A program made the position numbers and the translations under genes. Below the pieces are notes generated by a model. The model was not told the origin of the DNA and searched no databases. It saw only the letters and a program-made list of their open reading frames with translations. Source: Flavobacterium sp. (GTDB lineage Bacteria; Bacteroidota; Bacteroidia; Flavobacteriales; Flavobacteriaceae). From it: 64,000 nucleotides of DNA. How positions within the stretch are numbered: the stretch's first letter is position 1; the number at the start of each line of letters is the position of its first letter. The stretch is from assembly GCA_016721735.1 (NCBI GenBank), contig JADKHM010000007.1, positions 35,348 through 99,347 on the forward strand, written 5' to 3'. Of this stretch, positions 35,633 through 44,598 are shown piece by piece.

Positions 35633-36085
35633 TTACGGTGCATCAGGAATATTAGGTTCTACCAAACGTTTGAGTTTGTCTAAAGATTCCTGCCATCCCA
35701 AATAGCAAAATTCTGTGGGAATCGCTTCTGGGATTCCTTCTTGTGTGGCGGTAAATTCAGTTCCGCAAAGTACCTCTTTTAGCGTTATGGTCGTGATCAT
35801 TTGGTCTGGTAGGTTTGGGTCATCAAATTGGTCGGTATATTGAAGCAATTCATTCGGCACTATTGCTACATATTCTCCGCCGAAGGAATGGCTGCTACCC
35901 GTTGAAAAATTGGTAAATGACATTTTATAGGTGCCGCCCACCTTGAAATCCATTTGGTGAACTTTGCCAACAAATCCGTAGGGTGGTAACCAAGATGCCA
36001 TCGCATCAGGATCTGTAAACGCTTTGAATATTTTCTCTGGACTGGCTGCAAAAACACGGTGCAGCGTTACTTTATGATTTGCCAT
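35633..36085 (-). CDS. SRPBCC / AHSA1-type ligand-binding protein
   Basis: 150 aa, complete. It is a START-like fold with VTLHRVFAASPEKIFKAFTDPDAMASWLPP at the N-terminus, the central FKVGGTYKMSF and GEYVAIVPNELLQYTDQF, and a C-terminal helix GWQESLDKLKRLVEP. This is the activator-of-Hsp90-ATPase-homologue group common in bacteria. The ligand is unknown. Confidence 0.9.
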   Translation of the reverse strand: MANHKVTLHRVFAASPEKIFKAFTDPDAMASWLPPYGFVGKVHQMDFKVGGTYKMSFTNFSTGSSHSFGGEYVAIVPNELLQYTDQFDDPNLPDQMITTITLKEVLCGTEFTATQEGIPEAIPTEFCYLGWQESLDKLKRLVEPNIPDAP

Positions 36086-36419
36086 GGTGTTGATTTTTTG
36101 GATATCAAATATAATATTTTTCTTGTTGTTTGAACGCTGGAGTGCTTAGATATCGTGAATTTTGCTCGCAAAGTCACGGAGGAGCAAAGGGAGTTACTCT
36201 TTTAGCGTGGCATCCTCTGTATTTGGATTAGCTCTTGACCTAGTTCTTCTTTGATAGGAGGATTGTTTTGTATCTTAAATGTTTGCGTGCGCGCACTGCC
36301 AAATCACTTACCACGCCATCTCCATCACTTACTACAAATTAAGCTGTAGTTGCCTATTCCTAGGCTATTTTGGGAGAAATTATTCTATATTTACCGCGAT
36401 TTATTTTACCTTTTGGATT
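36086..36419. other. Intergenic region upstream of the ELWxxDGT gene
   Basis: 334 bp. It includes TATATTTA at 36386-36393, a possible -7 element for the gene at 36420. No gene is seen. Confidence 0.4.
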
Positions 36420-38063
36420 ATGAAAAAACTATTACTTTCAGTTGCCTTGCTTTGTACACTTTTTGCCCATGCGCAATTGCGGTTGGTTAAGAACCACGAT
36501 GGCAATGTTTCGTCAGGAGCTGTTCCGAGATTGGTCATTAATGACCGATTGGTTTATACCGCAGATGAAGCTGCTATCAACTATCCGTTTTTTACCGACG
36601 GGACTACCGATAACAGCTCGAATATCATCGATACGGCGACTGGTTTGGTGGCGATGACCACTGGAACCGCTTTTAGTAACGCCGTTTTGAACGGAGAAGC
36701 ACATTTTTTGGCTAGTTACAACAGTGTCGCAACCGGAGCGTTTAGTCGCATAACTAAGGCTGGATTTACGACTACTGACTGCAATGCCTATGGGAATTTA
36801 GGTGGGTTTACAGGCTTTGCGAATTCGCAATTGAGTAAACAAGTGGTTTTGAATAATCAAATTTTATTCGTTCCCAATATCGTCAGTGCGACGAATGCTG
36901 TTGCGAATGAACTGTATAAATCAGATGGTAGCGCCCTAAGCTTGGTCAAGGATATCAATCCGACCGCGACTGTTTCCTCGCAACCATCGGAACTTACTGT
37001 ACTCAACTCGACGTGTTTTTTCACAGCCGATGACGGAACTGGTAAGAAGTTATGGAAAACCAATGGTACGACAGCTGGAACTGTACCTTATATCGATCTC
37101 AATACCAACACGACGATTGCCAATCCCTCTGGATTGGAAGTGTTTGGCAATGAGTTGGTATATGCCGCTAATCCAAACTCAATTACGGGAAATGAATTGT
37201 ATAAAACAGACGGCGCAGGAAATGTAACTCTTATTAGAGATATGCGGACTGCAGCGTTGGCGAGCAGTAACCCGCAAAAGATAACGTCGTTGGGTAATTG
37301 GATTTATTTTAGCGCGGACAACGGACAGACTGGTCGGGAATTGTGGCGTTCCAATGGTACTTACGACGGAACCCAGTTAGTGAAAGATATTAATACCGTG
37401 GGAGGTGGCGGTGGTCAACCTACTTTAAACAGTAATCCATCCGATTTTATACAAGTCGGATCATTGGTCTTTTTTACCGCCAATGACGGCATTCACGGCG
37501 AAGAATTGTGGAAAACCTCTGGTTCATCTGGCAGTACAGTGATGGTCAAAGACATTAATGTTGGGACGGATAGTACCCTTATTGATGACATGATTGCTTA
37601 TAACGGCAAGCTATATTTTACGGCCTATAACGTAACTGATTTTAAGGTAAATTTGTGGGTGAGCGACGGCACGACGGCTGGAACAACCATGATTACCATC
37701 AATCCGTCAGGTGACAGCGATGTGAGTAGCATTGTCTTATTTAACAACGAGTTGTATTTTGGTGCCGATGATGGTTCCGGAATTGGAACAGAATTGTATG
37801 CGTACCACGATCCGTTTTTAGGAACTGAAGCGGTTGACGTTGCATCAAAAAATATGGTGTTGACTCCAAATCCATCCCACGACTATTTCGAATTGCAATC
37901 GGACAATAACATTCAACAAGTACAAGTTTTTTCACTAAAAGGACAATTGGTCAAGTCTTTTGACAAGGAGCAACGCTATGATGTTTCGGGTCTGGCCAAT
38001 GGCGTTTATGTGGTGAAGATTTCTGGTGAGAGTACGGTTTTTCGTAAATTGGTGAAGGAGTAA
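36420..38063 (+). CDS. Secreted ELWxxDGT-repeat protein with T9SS type A sorting domain
   Basis: 547 aa from the ATG at 36420 (signal peptide MKKLLLSVALLCTLFAHAQ); the longer upstream frame is not a signal sequence. It carries about six repeats of the ELWxxDGT type: NELYKSDGS, KLWKTNGTTAGT, NELYKTDGAG, ELWRSNGTYDGTQLVKDI, ELWKTSGSSGSTVMVKDI and LWVSDGTTAGT. They should build a beta-propeller. The end (LTPNPSHDYFELQSDNN ... LVKE) is a type A sorting domain very close to that of the next gene. Confidence 0.92.
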   Translation: MKKLLLSVALLCTLFAHAQLRLVKNHDGNVSSGAVPRLVINDRLVYTADEAAINYPFFTDGTTDNSSNIIDTATGLVAMTTGTAFSNAVLNGEAHFLASYNSVATGAFSRITKAGFTTTDCNAYGNLGGFTGFANSQLSKQVVLNNQILFVPNIVSATNAVANELYKSDGSALSLVKDINPTATVSSQPSELTVLNSTCFFTADDGTGKKLWKTNGTTAGTVPYIDLNTNTTIANPSGLEVFGNELVYAANPNSITGNELYKTDGAGNVTLIRDMRTAALASSNPQKITSLGNWIYFSADNGQTGRELWRSNGTYDGTQLVKDINTVGGGGGQPTLNSNPSDFIQVGSLVFFTANDGIHGEELWKTSGSSGSTVMVKDINVGTDSTLIDDMIAYNGKLYFTAYNVTDFKVNLWVSDGTTAGTTMITINPSGDSDVSSIVLFNNELYFGADDGSGIGTELYAYHDPFLGTEAVDVASKNMVLTPNPSHDYFELQSDNNIQQVQVFSLKGQLVKSFDKEQRYDVSGLANGVYVVKISGESTVFRKLVKE

Positions 38064-38259
38064 GTTGTGGGTTATCAGTTGTTTGCTATTGATCGAAAAT
38101 CTGCGCTGGTCACTTCACGTAACTCTTGCGCAAACGGGGTAGGGAATATATTCTCATTTGCAGTAAATTTACGCACATAGTAATGGTTAATCAACATTAA
38201 GAATCAGGTGAAAGAGCCCTGAAAACTATTAAACAAAAGAAAACAAAAAATAGACTATC

Positions 38260-40170
38260 ATGAAAGTATTAAAAATTAAATCTAAATCTAAATCTAAATC
38301 TAAATCTATCCTTTATGCTACTATTTTTCTATTAGTGGCTTTTGATGTAAGCTGTCAAGGATTCGCTCCTGATTTTTTGACATGGACTGTTCCCATCGGG
38401 GGAAAACAGACTAGTGTAGGTAATTGGGGATTTAATGCTATTGGAGGTTCGGCAAGTACGAGTTCAATTCTTAATAGTCAAACCTGGAGTTTATTAGATT
38501 TGAATGGCGATGGAAAATCGGACTTGGTTGTGACTGGTCAAAATAATGCTAATGGCTATGACACGGTTTTTAGTCCAAGTAGCGTCCCGTATTGGAAAGT
38601 ATATCTTAATACAGATTCGGGGTTCTCAACAACGGCAATCAACTGGACGGTTCCCGTCGGAGGAAAACAAACTAGTTTGGGTAATTGGGGATTTAATGCT
38701 ATTGGAGGTTCGGCAAGTACGAGTTCAATTCTTAATAATCAAACCTGGAGTTTAGTAGATTTGAATGGCGATGGAAAACCGGATTTGGTTGTGACTGGTC
38801 AAAATAATGCTAATGGCTATGATACGGTTTTTAGTCCAAGTAGCGTCCCTTATTGGAAAGTATATCTCAATACAGATTCGGGGTTCTCAACAACGGCAAT
38901 CAACTGGATTGTTCCCGTCGGAGGAAAACAAACTAGTGTGGGTAATTGGGGATTTAATGCTATTGGAGGTTCGGCAAGTACGAGTTCAATTCTTAATAGT
39001 CAAACCTGGAGTTTATTAGATTTGAATGGCGATCGAAAACCGGATTTGGTTGTGACTGGTCAAAATGATGCTAATGGCTATGATACTGTTTTTAGTCCAA
39101 GTAGCGTCCCTTATTGGAAAGTATATCTCAATACAGATTCGGGGTTCTCAACAACGGCAATCAACTGGATTGTTCCCGTCGGAGGAAAACAAACTACTGT
39201 AGGTAATTGGGGATTTAATGATATAGCAGGTTCGGCAAGTACGAGTTCAATTCTTAATAGTCAAACCTGGAGTTTAGTAGATTTGAATGGCGATGGGCAG
39301 TTGGATTTGGTTGTGACTGGTCAAAATAATGCTAATGGCTATGACACGGTTTTTAGTCCAAGTAGCGTCCCGTATTGGAAAATCTATTTCAATACAGGTT
39401 CGGGGTTCTCAACAACGGCAACCAACTGGATTGTTCCCGTCGGAGGAAAACAAACTAGTTTGGGTAATTGGGGATTTAATGCTATTGGAGGTTCGGCAAG
39501 TACGAGTTCAATTCTTAATAGTCAAACTTGGAGTTTAGTAGATTTGAATGGCGATGGAAAATCGGATTTGGTTGTGACCGGGCAAAATAATGCCAATGGC
39601 TATGATACGGTTTTTAGTCCAAGCAGCGTCCCTTATTGGAAAGTCTATTCCAATACAGGTTCTCAGTTTTCAACAACTGCGACCAATTGGATCGTTCCCG
39701 TCGGAGGAAAACAAACGAGTTTGGGTAATTGGGGATTTAATGATATAGGAGGTTCGGCAAGTACGAGTCCAATTCTTAATAATCAAACTTGGAGCGTCGT
39801 TGATTTAAATAGTGATGGGCAGTTGGACTTGGTTGTGACCGCTCAAAATAATGCTGATGGTTACGACACGGTTTTTAGTCCAAGTAGCGTCCCTTATTGG
39901 AAAGTGTACCTCAATACAACGCCGCTTGGAATTGATAATTTTAATGATAATCAGTCCGGTTTTGCACTTTATCCAAATCCGTCCCAAGACTATTTTGAAT
40001 TGCAATCGGACAGAAATATTCAACAAGTACAGGTTTATTCGTTACATGGACAATTGGTTAAGACTTTTAACAAGGAGCAACGCTATGATGTTTCTGATTT
40101 AGCTAGTGGTGTATATGTGGTGAAGATTTCTGGTGACATGACGGTTAGTCGTAAATTGGTGAAAGAGTAG
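38260..40170 (+). CDS. Secreted protein of six near-identical 87-aa repeats, T9SS type A cargo
   Basis: 636 aa. The signal peptide n-region is a run of five Lys-Ser pairs encoded by five AAATCT hexamers. Six repeats of 87 aa follow, each with GGKQTS-x-GNWGFN, SASTSSILN-x-QTWSL, DLNGDGK-x-DLVVTGQNNANGYD and SSVPYWKVY. DLNGDGKxDLVV is an FG-GAP/VCBS-type calcium-binding motif, so an integrin-like beta-propeller is likely; six blades fits that. Some copies vary the motif (LNGDRKPD, LNSDGQLD). The C-terminus is a type A sorting domain (LYPNPSQDYFELQSDRN ... RKLVKE) almost the same as in the gene at 36420. Confidence 0.92.
   Translation: MKVLKIKSKSKSKSKSILYATIFLLVAFDVSCQGFAPDFLTWTVPIGGKQTSVGNWGFNAIGGSASTSSILNSQTWSLLDLNGDGKSDLVVTGQNNANGYDTVFSPSSVPYWKVYLNTDSGFSTTAINWTVPVGGKQTSLGNWGFNAIGGSASTSSILNNQTWSLVDLNGDGKPDLVVTGQNNANGYDTVFSPSSVPYWKVYLNTDSGFSTTAINWIVPVGGKQTSVGNWGFNAIGGSASTSSILNSQTWSLLDLNGDRKPDLVVTGQNDANGYDTVFSPSSVPYWKVYLNTDSGFSTTAINWIVPVGGKQTTVGNWGFNDIAGSASTSSILNSQTWSLVDLNGDGQLDLVVTGQNNANGYDTVFSPSSVPYWKIYFNTGSGFSTTATNWIVPVGGKQTSLGNWGFNAIGGSASTSSILNSQTWSLVDLNGDGKSDLVVTGQNNANGYDTVFSPSSVPYWKVYSNTGSQFSTTATNWIVPVGGKQTSLGNWGFNDIGGSASTSPILNNQTWSVVDLNSDGQLDLVVTAQNNADGYDTVFSPSSVPYWKVYLNTTPLGIDNFNDNQSGFALYPNPSQDYFELQSDRNIQQVQVYSLHGQLVKTFNKEQRYDVSDLASGVYVVKISGDMTVSRKLVKE
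38278..38307 (+). repeat. Hexanucleotide microsatellite (AAATCT)5 inside the signal peptide
   Basis: Five perfect tandem AAATCT units coding for Lys-Ser. A change in copy number would keep the frame and alter the length and charge of the signal peptide n-region. Confidence 0.95.
38379..39940 (+). repeat. Six tandem 261-bp repeats
   Basis: The marker TAATTGGGG recurs at 38421, 38682, 38943, 39204, 39465 and 39726: exactly 261 bp apart each time. Adjacent copies differ at few positions. Confidence 0.97.
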
Positions 40171-40511
40171 ATGGGTAGTTGTCGGTTGTCGGTTGCGAGT
40201 TGTGGGTTGTGGGTTGAATGTTGTTTGCTAATAATTGAAAATACGGGATCTGGTTTATCAGTATTTTAAATTATATAACAATACGAAATGATTCGTGCTA
40301 TAGCAGGAACAGGAGAAAGATATTCGCGTTACCAGGTAATTCTATTTAAAAAAAATCAGCAGAAGATATAATTCCTGCTAAATAACTAATAATATGTCAC
40401 AAGACTTTTGGACCCTGCGGGGAGCAATTAGCTTCCTACACCCAAGATAGCACTCAGTTGCTGTTAAGTAATTGATGACGTTCCTAATCCTAAACCTCTC
40501 GCGAAATTATT
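40171..40511. other. Intergenic region with a short G/T-rich repeat
   Basis: Begins with GTTGTCGGTTGTCGGTTG and GTTGTGGGTTGTGGGTTG (about 40178-40217), a degenerate 7-bp tandem repeat. A 16-codon frame MSQDFWTLRG at about 40394 ends in a stop. Nothing else is recognised. Confidence 0.6.
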
Positions 40512-41036
40512 ATGTTAGATAGGAATACATCGAATGTACCTCTAAAAAATGCAGGATTAATACTAGTGCATCCGTTCTTGAATAATTTGTTTAGGTATTT
40601 GGATTACTTAGACGATAAAAATCAATTCAAAAATGAAGCAACGGTTTGGCGCGCCGTCTATGTTATGCATTATATCGCCACTGGGCAGGTTGGTGCTAAT
40701 GATGAAGCCGACTTAGCAATGTCGAAATTGCTTTCGGGAATGCATATTGGAGCCGCTATTCCCTTAGATTTAACGCTGTCGAGCAATGAAATAGACTATG
40801 CAAATGAAGTATTGCAAGTCATCATTTCTAGATGGGATAAGTTGGGTAAAGCTAGTAATGACGGACTTCGAAATACTTTTCTTACGCGCAACGGAATCGT
40901 AGAGGAGCACAATGAAGCGTTCAATTTGTCTATAGAGACTAGCGGCACGGACATTTTGTTAGATGTCTTGCCGTGGAATATTACCGTAGTCAAATTACCT
41001 TGGATTAAAAACATAATTTATACCTCATGGAGATAG
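40512..41036 (+). CDS. Orphan C-terminal domain of a contractile injection system tape-measure-type protein
   Basis: 174 aa. It matches the conserved end of CIS tape measure proteins: NAGLILVHPFLNNLFRYL, then WRAVYVMHYIATGQ, LLSGMHIGAAIPLDL, a segment LQVIISRWDKLGKASNDGLR, FLTRNGIVEE, and the final LLDVLPWNITVVKLPWIKN. In full-length proteins this domain follows several hundred residues. Here the gene starts with MLDRNTSNVPLKNAG and the frame does not extend upstream. No sheath, tube, baseplate or AAA gene lies in the window. It may be a relic of a lost CIS locus or an independently used domain. Confidence 0.7.
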   Translation: MLDRNTSNVPLKNAGLILVHPFLNNLFRYLDYLDDKNQFKNEATVWRAVYVMHYIATGQVGANDEADLAMSKLLSGMHIGAAIPLDLTLSSNEIDYANEVLQVIISRWDKLGKASNDGLRNTFLTRNGIVEEHNEAFNLSIETSGTDILLDVLPWNITVVKLPWIKNIIYTSWR

Positions 41037-41048
41037 TTCACTAGTTGG

Positions 41049-41348
41049 CTAAACCCATATAATAACAGCGATCTCTGCATCAAGAAGAATATTTTCCTTA
41101 CTTCTAATCGTTGCCTTTATCGGCAGTAAATACGTATTTCTTTTCGAATCGAACCAAATGGCGGTTTCCCATTTGGTGTTGCCGATTTTTGCAGTGGCTT
41201 TGAGTCGACCCCAGCCTTCTTCAGAGGATTTGAGTAGCAATCTAATTTCGGTGGAAGTTGTTTCGGGCAGAGATACAAAATGCCAACCTCCTGTAGATGG
41301 CTGTTGCCATAGGATAGCGATGAATTCGTATTTTATTTTGCCGGTCAT
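41049..41348 (-). CDS. DUF1905 domain protein
   Basis: 99 aa, one domain. It reads KYEFIAILWQQPSTGGWHFVSLP, then GWGRLKATAKIGNTKWETAIW, then YLLPIKATIRSKENI and EIAVIIW: the DUF1905 pattern, a small beta-barrel seen alone or fused to YdeI-like domains. Its role is not known. It is convergent with the tape-measure-like gene, 12 bases apart. Confidence 0.8.
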   Translation of the reverse strand: MTGKIKYEFIAILWQQPSTGGWHFVSLPETTSTEIRLLLKSSEEGWGRLKATAKIGNTKWETAIWFDSKRNTYLLPIKATIRSKENILLDAEIAVIIWV

Positions 41349-41489
41349 TTTTTAGCAGTTAGGCTTGTTCTTTTCCTAGTTTTTAGGCGTGGATTACTTT
41401 GTCAGTTTGCGACGCTTTGGTAGCAATCCGCGACTTTGGTTTTGAAACAAAGCATGGAAGTGCTCATCGCTCTTTTGTATAAATATCTC

Positions 41490-42389
41490 TTATTGCTTCA
41501 CAAATTTGGTTTCGTATTTATTATCTCCCGAAATTACGCGTAGGATGTAAATACCATCCGCAAGATTTTCAACATTGATGAACGCTGTGTTTTGACTTTG
41601 TTCCTGCACTATTTTACCAGTTAGGTCGGTGATGGTAATCTTATCGATTGCGATATTGTTTGGTAATTTTAGGTTGAGGATGTTGTTTGTTGGATTGGGG
41701 TATACTACAATTTGGTTGTCCGCTATGGTTTGAACGGTACTCAACGGATTGGTCTGATAAAAGTTCACAAAACTTACAAAATCTCCCGAGGCGATAATAT
41801 AGAATGGATTGGCATTAAACCAAGTGTAGAACTCACCGTCTTTTTGGCGTATTGCATTATTAAATGTGCCGAATGGTGTAATAATGGTGCCGAAAGCATC
41901 ATATTGGGTTACGTTTGTGTACAGTTCAGGGTTGCCTAAATCTTGATAAGTATCATTGACCACAGTGTTAAATATATACGGAAATGTGAAGATGGTTTGG
42001 GTGTCTGGACTGTAATCACTCGTGACCGTGTGGTCATTTGATAATCCAAGAATTTCAAAAGTGCTATTGTTGATGTTAAAAAAGATGTATTCATTAGAAT
42101 CTGAATAAACGTATTTCCAGCAATTGTTAGCTGCCGGATAGGAACTGGCAAACGGAGCGGATTCGACTGGTATTTTAATTAGAGCAAAATCGTAAGTTAC
42201 CGGTACTGTCGCATAGTTCCAAACTTGGTTTGCTCCTGCATTACCCACAGTTAAGCCAGTAACATCCGCATTATAAACCAGCGTCGAGTAATTTGACGGG
42301 AAATTAGAGGCGTTTAATTGTGGTTGACTGTAACCCAATGCAATGCTCATTGTAATCATGAATGAGAAGAAGTAATATTTTTTCATCAC
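41490..42389 (-). CDS. Secreted T9SS type A protein, tandem paralogue 1
   Basis: 299 aa with a signal peptide (ends GYSQPQ). The mature domain contains GNAGANQVWNYATVP, NSTFEILG and FGTIITPFGTFNNAIRQKD, then a type A sorting domain (VVYPNPTNNILNLKLPNN ... DLADGIY-like ... FVKQ). It is last in a head-to-tail set of three similar genes (41490, 42399, 43308), separated by 9 and 12 bases. The function of the approximately 200-aa N-terminal domain is unknown. Confidence 0.88.
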   Translation of the reverse strand: MMKKYYFFSFMITMSIALGYSQPQLNASNFPSNYSTLVYNADVTGLTVGNAGANQVWNYATVPVTYDFALIKIPVESAPFASSYPAANNCWKYVYSDSNEYIFFNINNSTFEILGLSNDHTVTSDYSPDTQTIFTFPYIFNTVVNDTYQDLGNPELYTNVTQYDAFGTIITPFGTFNNAIRQKDGEFYTWFNANPFYIIASGDFVSFVNFYQTNPLSTVQTIADNQIVVYPNPTNNILNLKLPNNIAIDKITITDLTGKIVQEQSQNTAFINVENLADGIYILRVISGDNKYETKFVKQ

Positions 42390-42398
42390 GGTTGCAGT

Positions 42399-43295
42399 TT
42401 ATTGTTTCACAAATTTAGTTTCGAATGAATTATTTCCCGACGTTGCCTGCAGAACATAAATTCCGTCGGCAAGATTTTCAACATTTACGGTTTCTGTGTC
42501 TTGACTTTGTTCCTGAACAGTTTTGCCCGTTAGGTCGGTGATGGTAATCTTGTCAACTGCTATATTGTTTGGTAATTTCAGGTTGAGGATGTTGTTTGTT
42601 GGATTAGGGTATACTACAATTTGGTTATCCGCTATCGTCTGGACAGTACTTAACGGATTGGTTTGATAGAAGTACACAAAACTTACAAAATCTCCTAAGG
42701 CGATGAGATAAAATGGATTTGCGTTAAACCAAATGAATGTGTCGCCATCTCTTTGTCGTATTGCGTTATTAAATGTTCCAAAGGGTGTAATGATGGTACC
42801 ATATGCATCATATTGGGTGGTATTGCTGTTAATTAAAGGATCGCCTATATCTTGATAAGTATCAGTCACAACAGTGTTAAAAGTATACGGAAATGTAAAT
42901 ATATTTTGGGAATTTTGACTGTAATTATTCCCCACTGATTGGTCACTCGCAGATCCAATATTTTCAAAAGTATTATTGGTTATTTTAAAGAAAATGTAAT
43001 CGCTAAAATCTGAGTACACATAATTCCAACAATAGTTGGAGGTCGGAAAGGAACTAGCAAAAGGAGCGGATTCGACCGGAACCTTAACTACTCCAAAATT
43101 ATAAGTTGTCGGAACTGAAGCATAGTTCCAGACTTGGTTTGCTCCAGCATTACCTGCGCTTAAGCCAGTAACATCCCCTTCATAAACCATGGCCGAGTAA
43201 TTTGATGGAAAATTGGAGGCGTTTAGTTGTGGTTGGCTGTAGCCCACCGTAAAGCTCATGGAAATAAGGAATAAGAATAAGTAGTATTTTTTCAT
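42399..43295 (-). CDS. Secreted T9SS type A protein, tandem paralogue 2
   Basis: 298 aa, very similar to the next gene downstream over its whole length (ASNFPSNYS, NAGANQVWNY, ESAPFASS, FGTFNNAIRQ), and identical in most of the sorting domain. Signal peptide ends GYSQPQ. The strong identity with paralogue 1 points to a recent tandem duplication. Confidence 0.88.
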   Translation of the reverse strand: MKKYYLFLFLISMSFTVGYSQPQLNASNFPSNYSAMVYEGDVTGLSAGNAGANQVWNYASVPTTYNFGVVKVPVESAPFASSFPTSNYCWNYVYSDFSDYIFFKITNNTFENIGSASDQSVGNNYSQNSQNIFTFPYTFNTVVTDTYQDIGDPLINSNTTQYDAYGTIITPFGTFNNAIRQRDGDTFIWFNANPFYLIALGDFVSFVYFYQTNPLSTVQTIADNQIVVYPNPTNNILNLKLPNNIAVDKITITDLTGKTVQEQSQDTETVNVENLADGIYVLQATSGNNSFETKFVKQ

Positions 43296-43307
43296 CTTGG
43301 TAGGGTG

Positions 43308-44249
43308 TTATTGTTTTACAAATTTAGTTTCGAACGAATCATTTCCTGAAGTTGCTTGCAGGATATAAATTCCACTGGGCAAATTTTCAACATGGATGAC
43401 CTCCGTGTTTTGACTTTGTTCCTTCACCGTCTTACCTGTTAGGTCGGTGATAGTTATTTTATCGATTGCGATATTGTTTGGTAATTTTAGGCTTAGAATG
43501 TCGTTTGTTGGGTTGGGGAAAATGGAAATTTTCGAATCAGCAGCAATGACTTGGTTTGTAGCAAGACCTGGAGAATTTTCCCATATTATAACATCGGTTA
43601 TTTGTCCAGTACCATTTGATACCTCTATACTCATTAAAGGTGTATAGGGATCAAATTTGTACCAGCTATAGGAGGTAGACACGTCATCCTCATCTTTGAT
43701 TCGAACAACATTAGTAAAGGTACCATAGGGCGTAGTAAGGCTTCCGTACGCGTCATATGTACTTGTTGATACTGAGAGTATTGGGTCTGACGTAAGTTGC
43801 TCGCTATCGACAAAACTATTCGTATAACTTAACGGCAGAGGCACTAAGGGTGTGTCGATGTAGCCTTCAAAATCTCCTGCTGAATTGATTGTTCCAAGTG
43901 GTTCATAGCTTGATGAGGTTATTTTTACATAACTGAAATTTTGATAAATAATATTATCAAAAATAGAGGAGACGCTGATGAAATAATTTGCCTCTGGGAT
44001 TTGACTATGCGCAGGCGCTGCACTTTCAGGAATTGATTTCAAATAAATAAAAGGAGGATCGGTAACCACTAAACTATAGTTCCAAGTTTGGTTTGCGCCA
44101 GCATTTCCTACTGTTATTCCAGTAAAGTTTGACACAGAATGCGCTCGAACTGAAAAATCTTGAAATGATGCGGAGGTTACCACGGGTTGTGCAAGCGCAA
44201 AGCATCCAGCGGATAGTAGCAGTACGAAAGCGAAGTAGTTTTTTTTCAT
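43308..44249 (-). CDS. Secreted T9SS type A protein, tandem paralogue 3 (first in operon)
   Basis: 313 aa with a signal peptide (ends CFALAQP). It has the same order of motifs as the two genes after it (NAGANQTWNYS, TSTYDAYGSLTTPYGTFTNVVR) but is more diverged in the N-terminal domain. The C-terminal sorting domain (SIFPNPTNDILSLKLPNN ... FVKQ) is nearly the same as in the other two, suggesting gene conversion of that part. Confidence 0.87.
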   Translation of the reverse strand: MKKNYFAFVLLLSAGCFALAQPVVTSASFQDFSVRAHSVSNFTGITVGNAGANQTWNYSLVVTDPPFIYLKSIPESAAPAHSQIPEANYFISVSSIFDNIIYQNFSYVKITSSSYEPLGTINSAGDFEGYIDTPLVPLPLSYTNSFVDSEQLTSDPILSVSTSTYDAYGSLTTPYGTFTNVVRIKDEDDVSTSYSWYKFDPYTPLMSIEVSNGTGQITDVIIWENSPGLATNQVIAADSKISIFPNPTNDILSLKLPNNIAIDKITITDLTGKTVKEQSQNTEVIHVENLPSGIYILQATSGNDSFETKFVKQ

Positions 44250-44598
44250 GCGAAGAGATTTTAAAGTTGTTAGAAATGAAACAATAAAACCATAACAGTC
44301 TTGAGCACTTATTCCACAAAATGAAACTAGTGCGTTATGGAAAAGTAGATTAGGAAGATCAGGGAGTTGTAAACTTAATTAAAAATGCTAGAATAAACTA
44401 TAGTATGTTGTAAGTTATTTATTTGTTAACATTAAGGACTGGGAAAAGCAGGTTTGGAATTTGAGGTTTGCTATTGGATATCGAATATTCCAAACTCCAA
44501 ATCCCAAACTCCAAATCCCAAATAGTATATCGTAAACTAGCTAAGTTACAATTGGAACAGCTAACGCTGTATCGCTACTACAATCCTTACAATGAAAT
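44250..44598. other. Intergenic region with a 15-bp tandem repeat
   Basis: Holds two tandem copies of CAAACTCCAAATCCC (about 44489-44518) preceded by an inverted-like partner TTTGGAATTTGAGGTTTG near 44453-44470, which could pair to form a long imperfect hairpin. No gene is seen. Confidence 0.55.

Noticed and set aside
38379..39940. Regularly spaced repeats that could suggest a CRISPR or satellite array
   Set aside because: The 261-bp period is a whole number of codons within one long open frame with a signal peptide and sorting domain; there are no short repeats with unique spacers.
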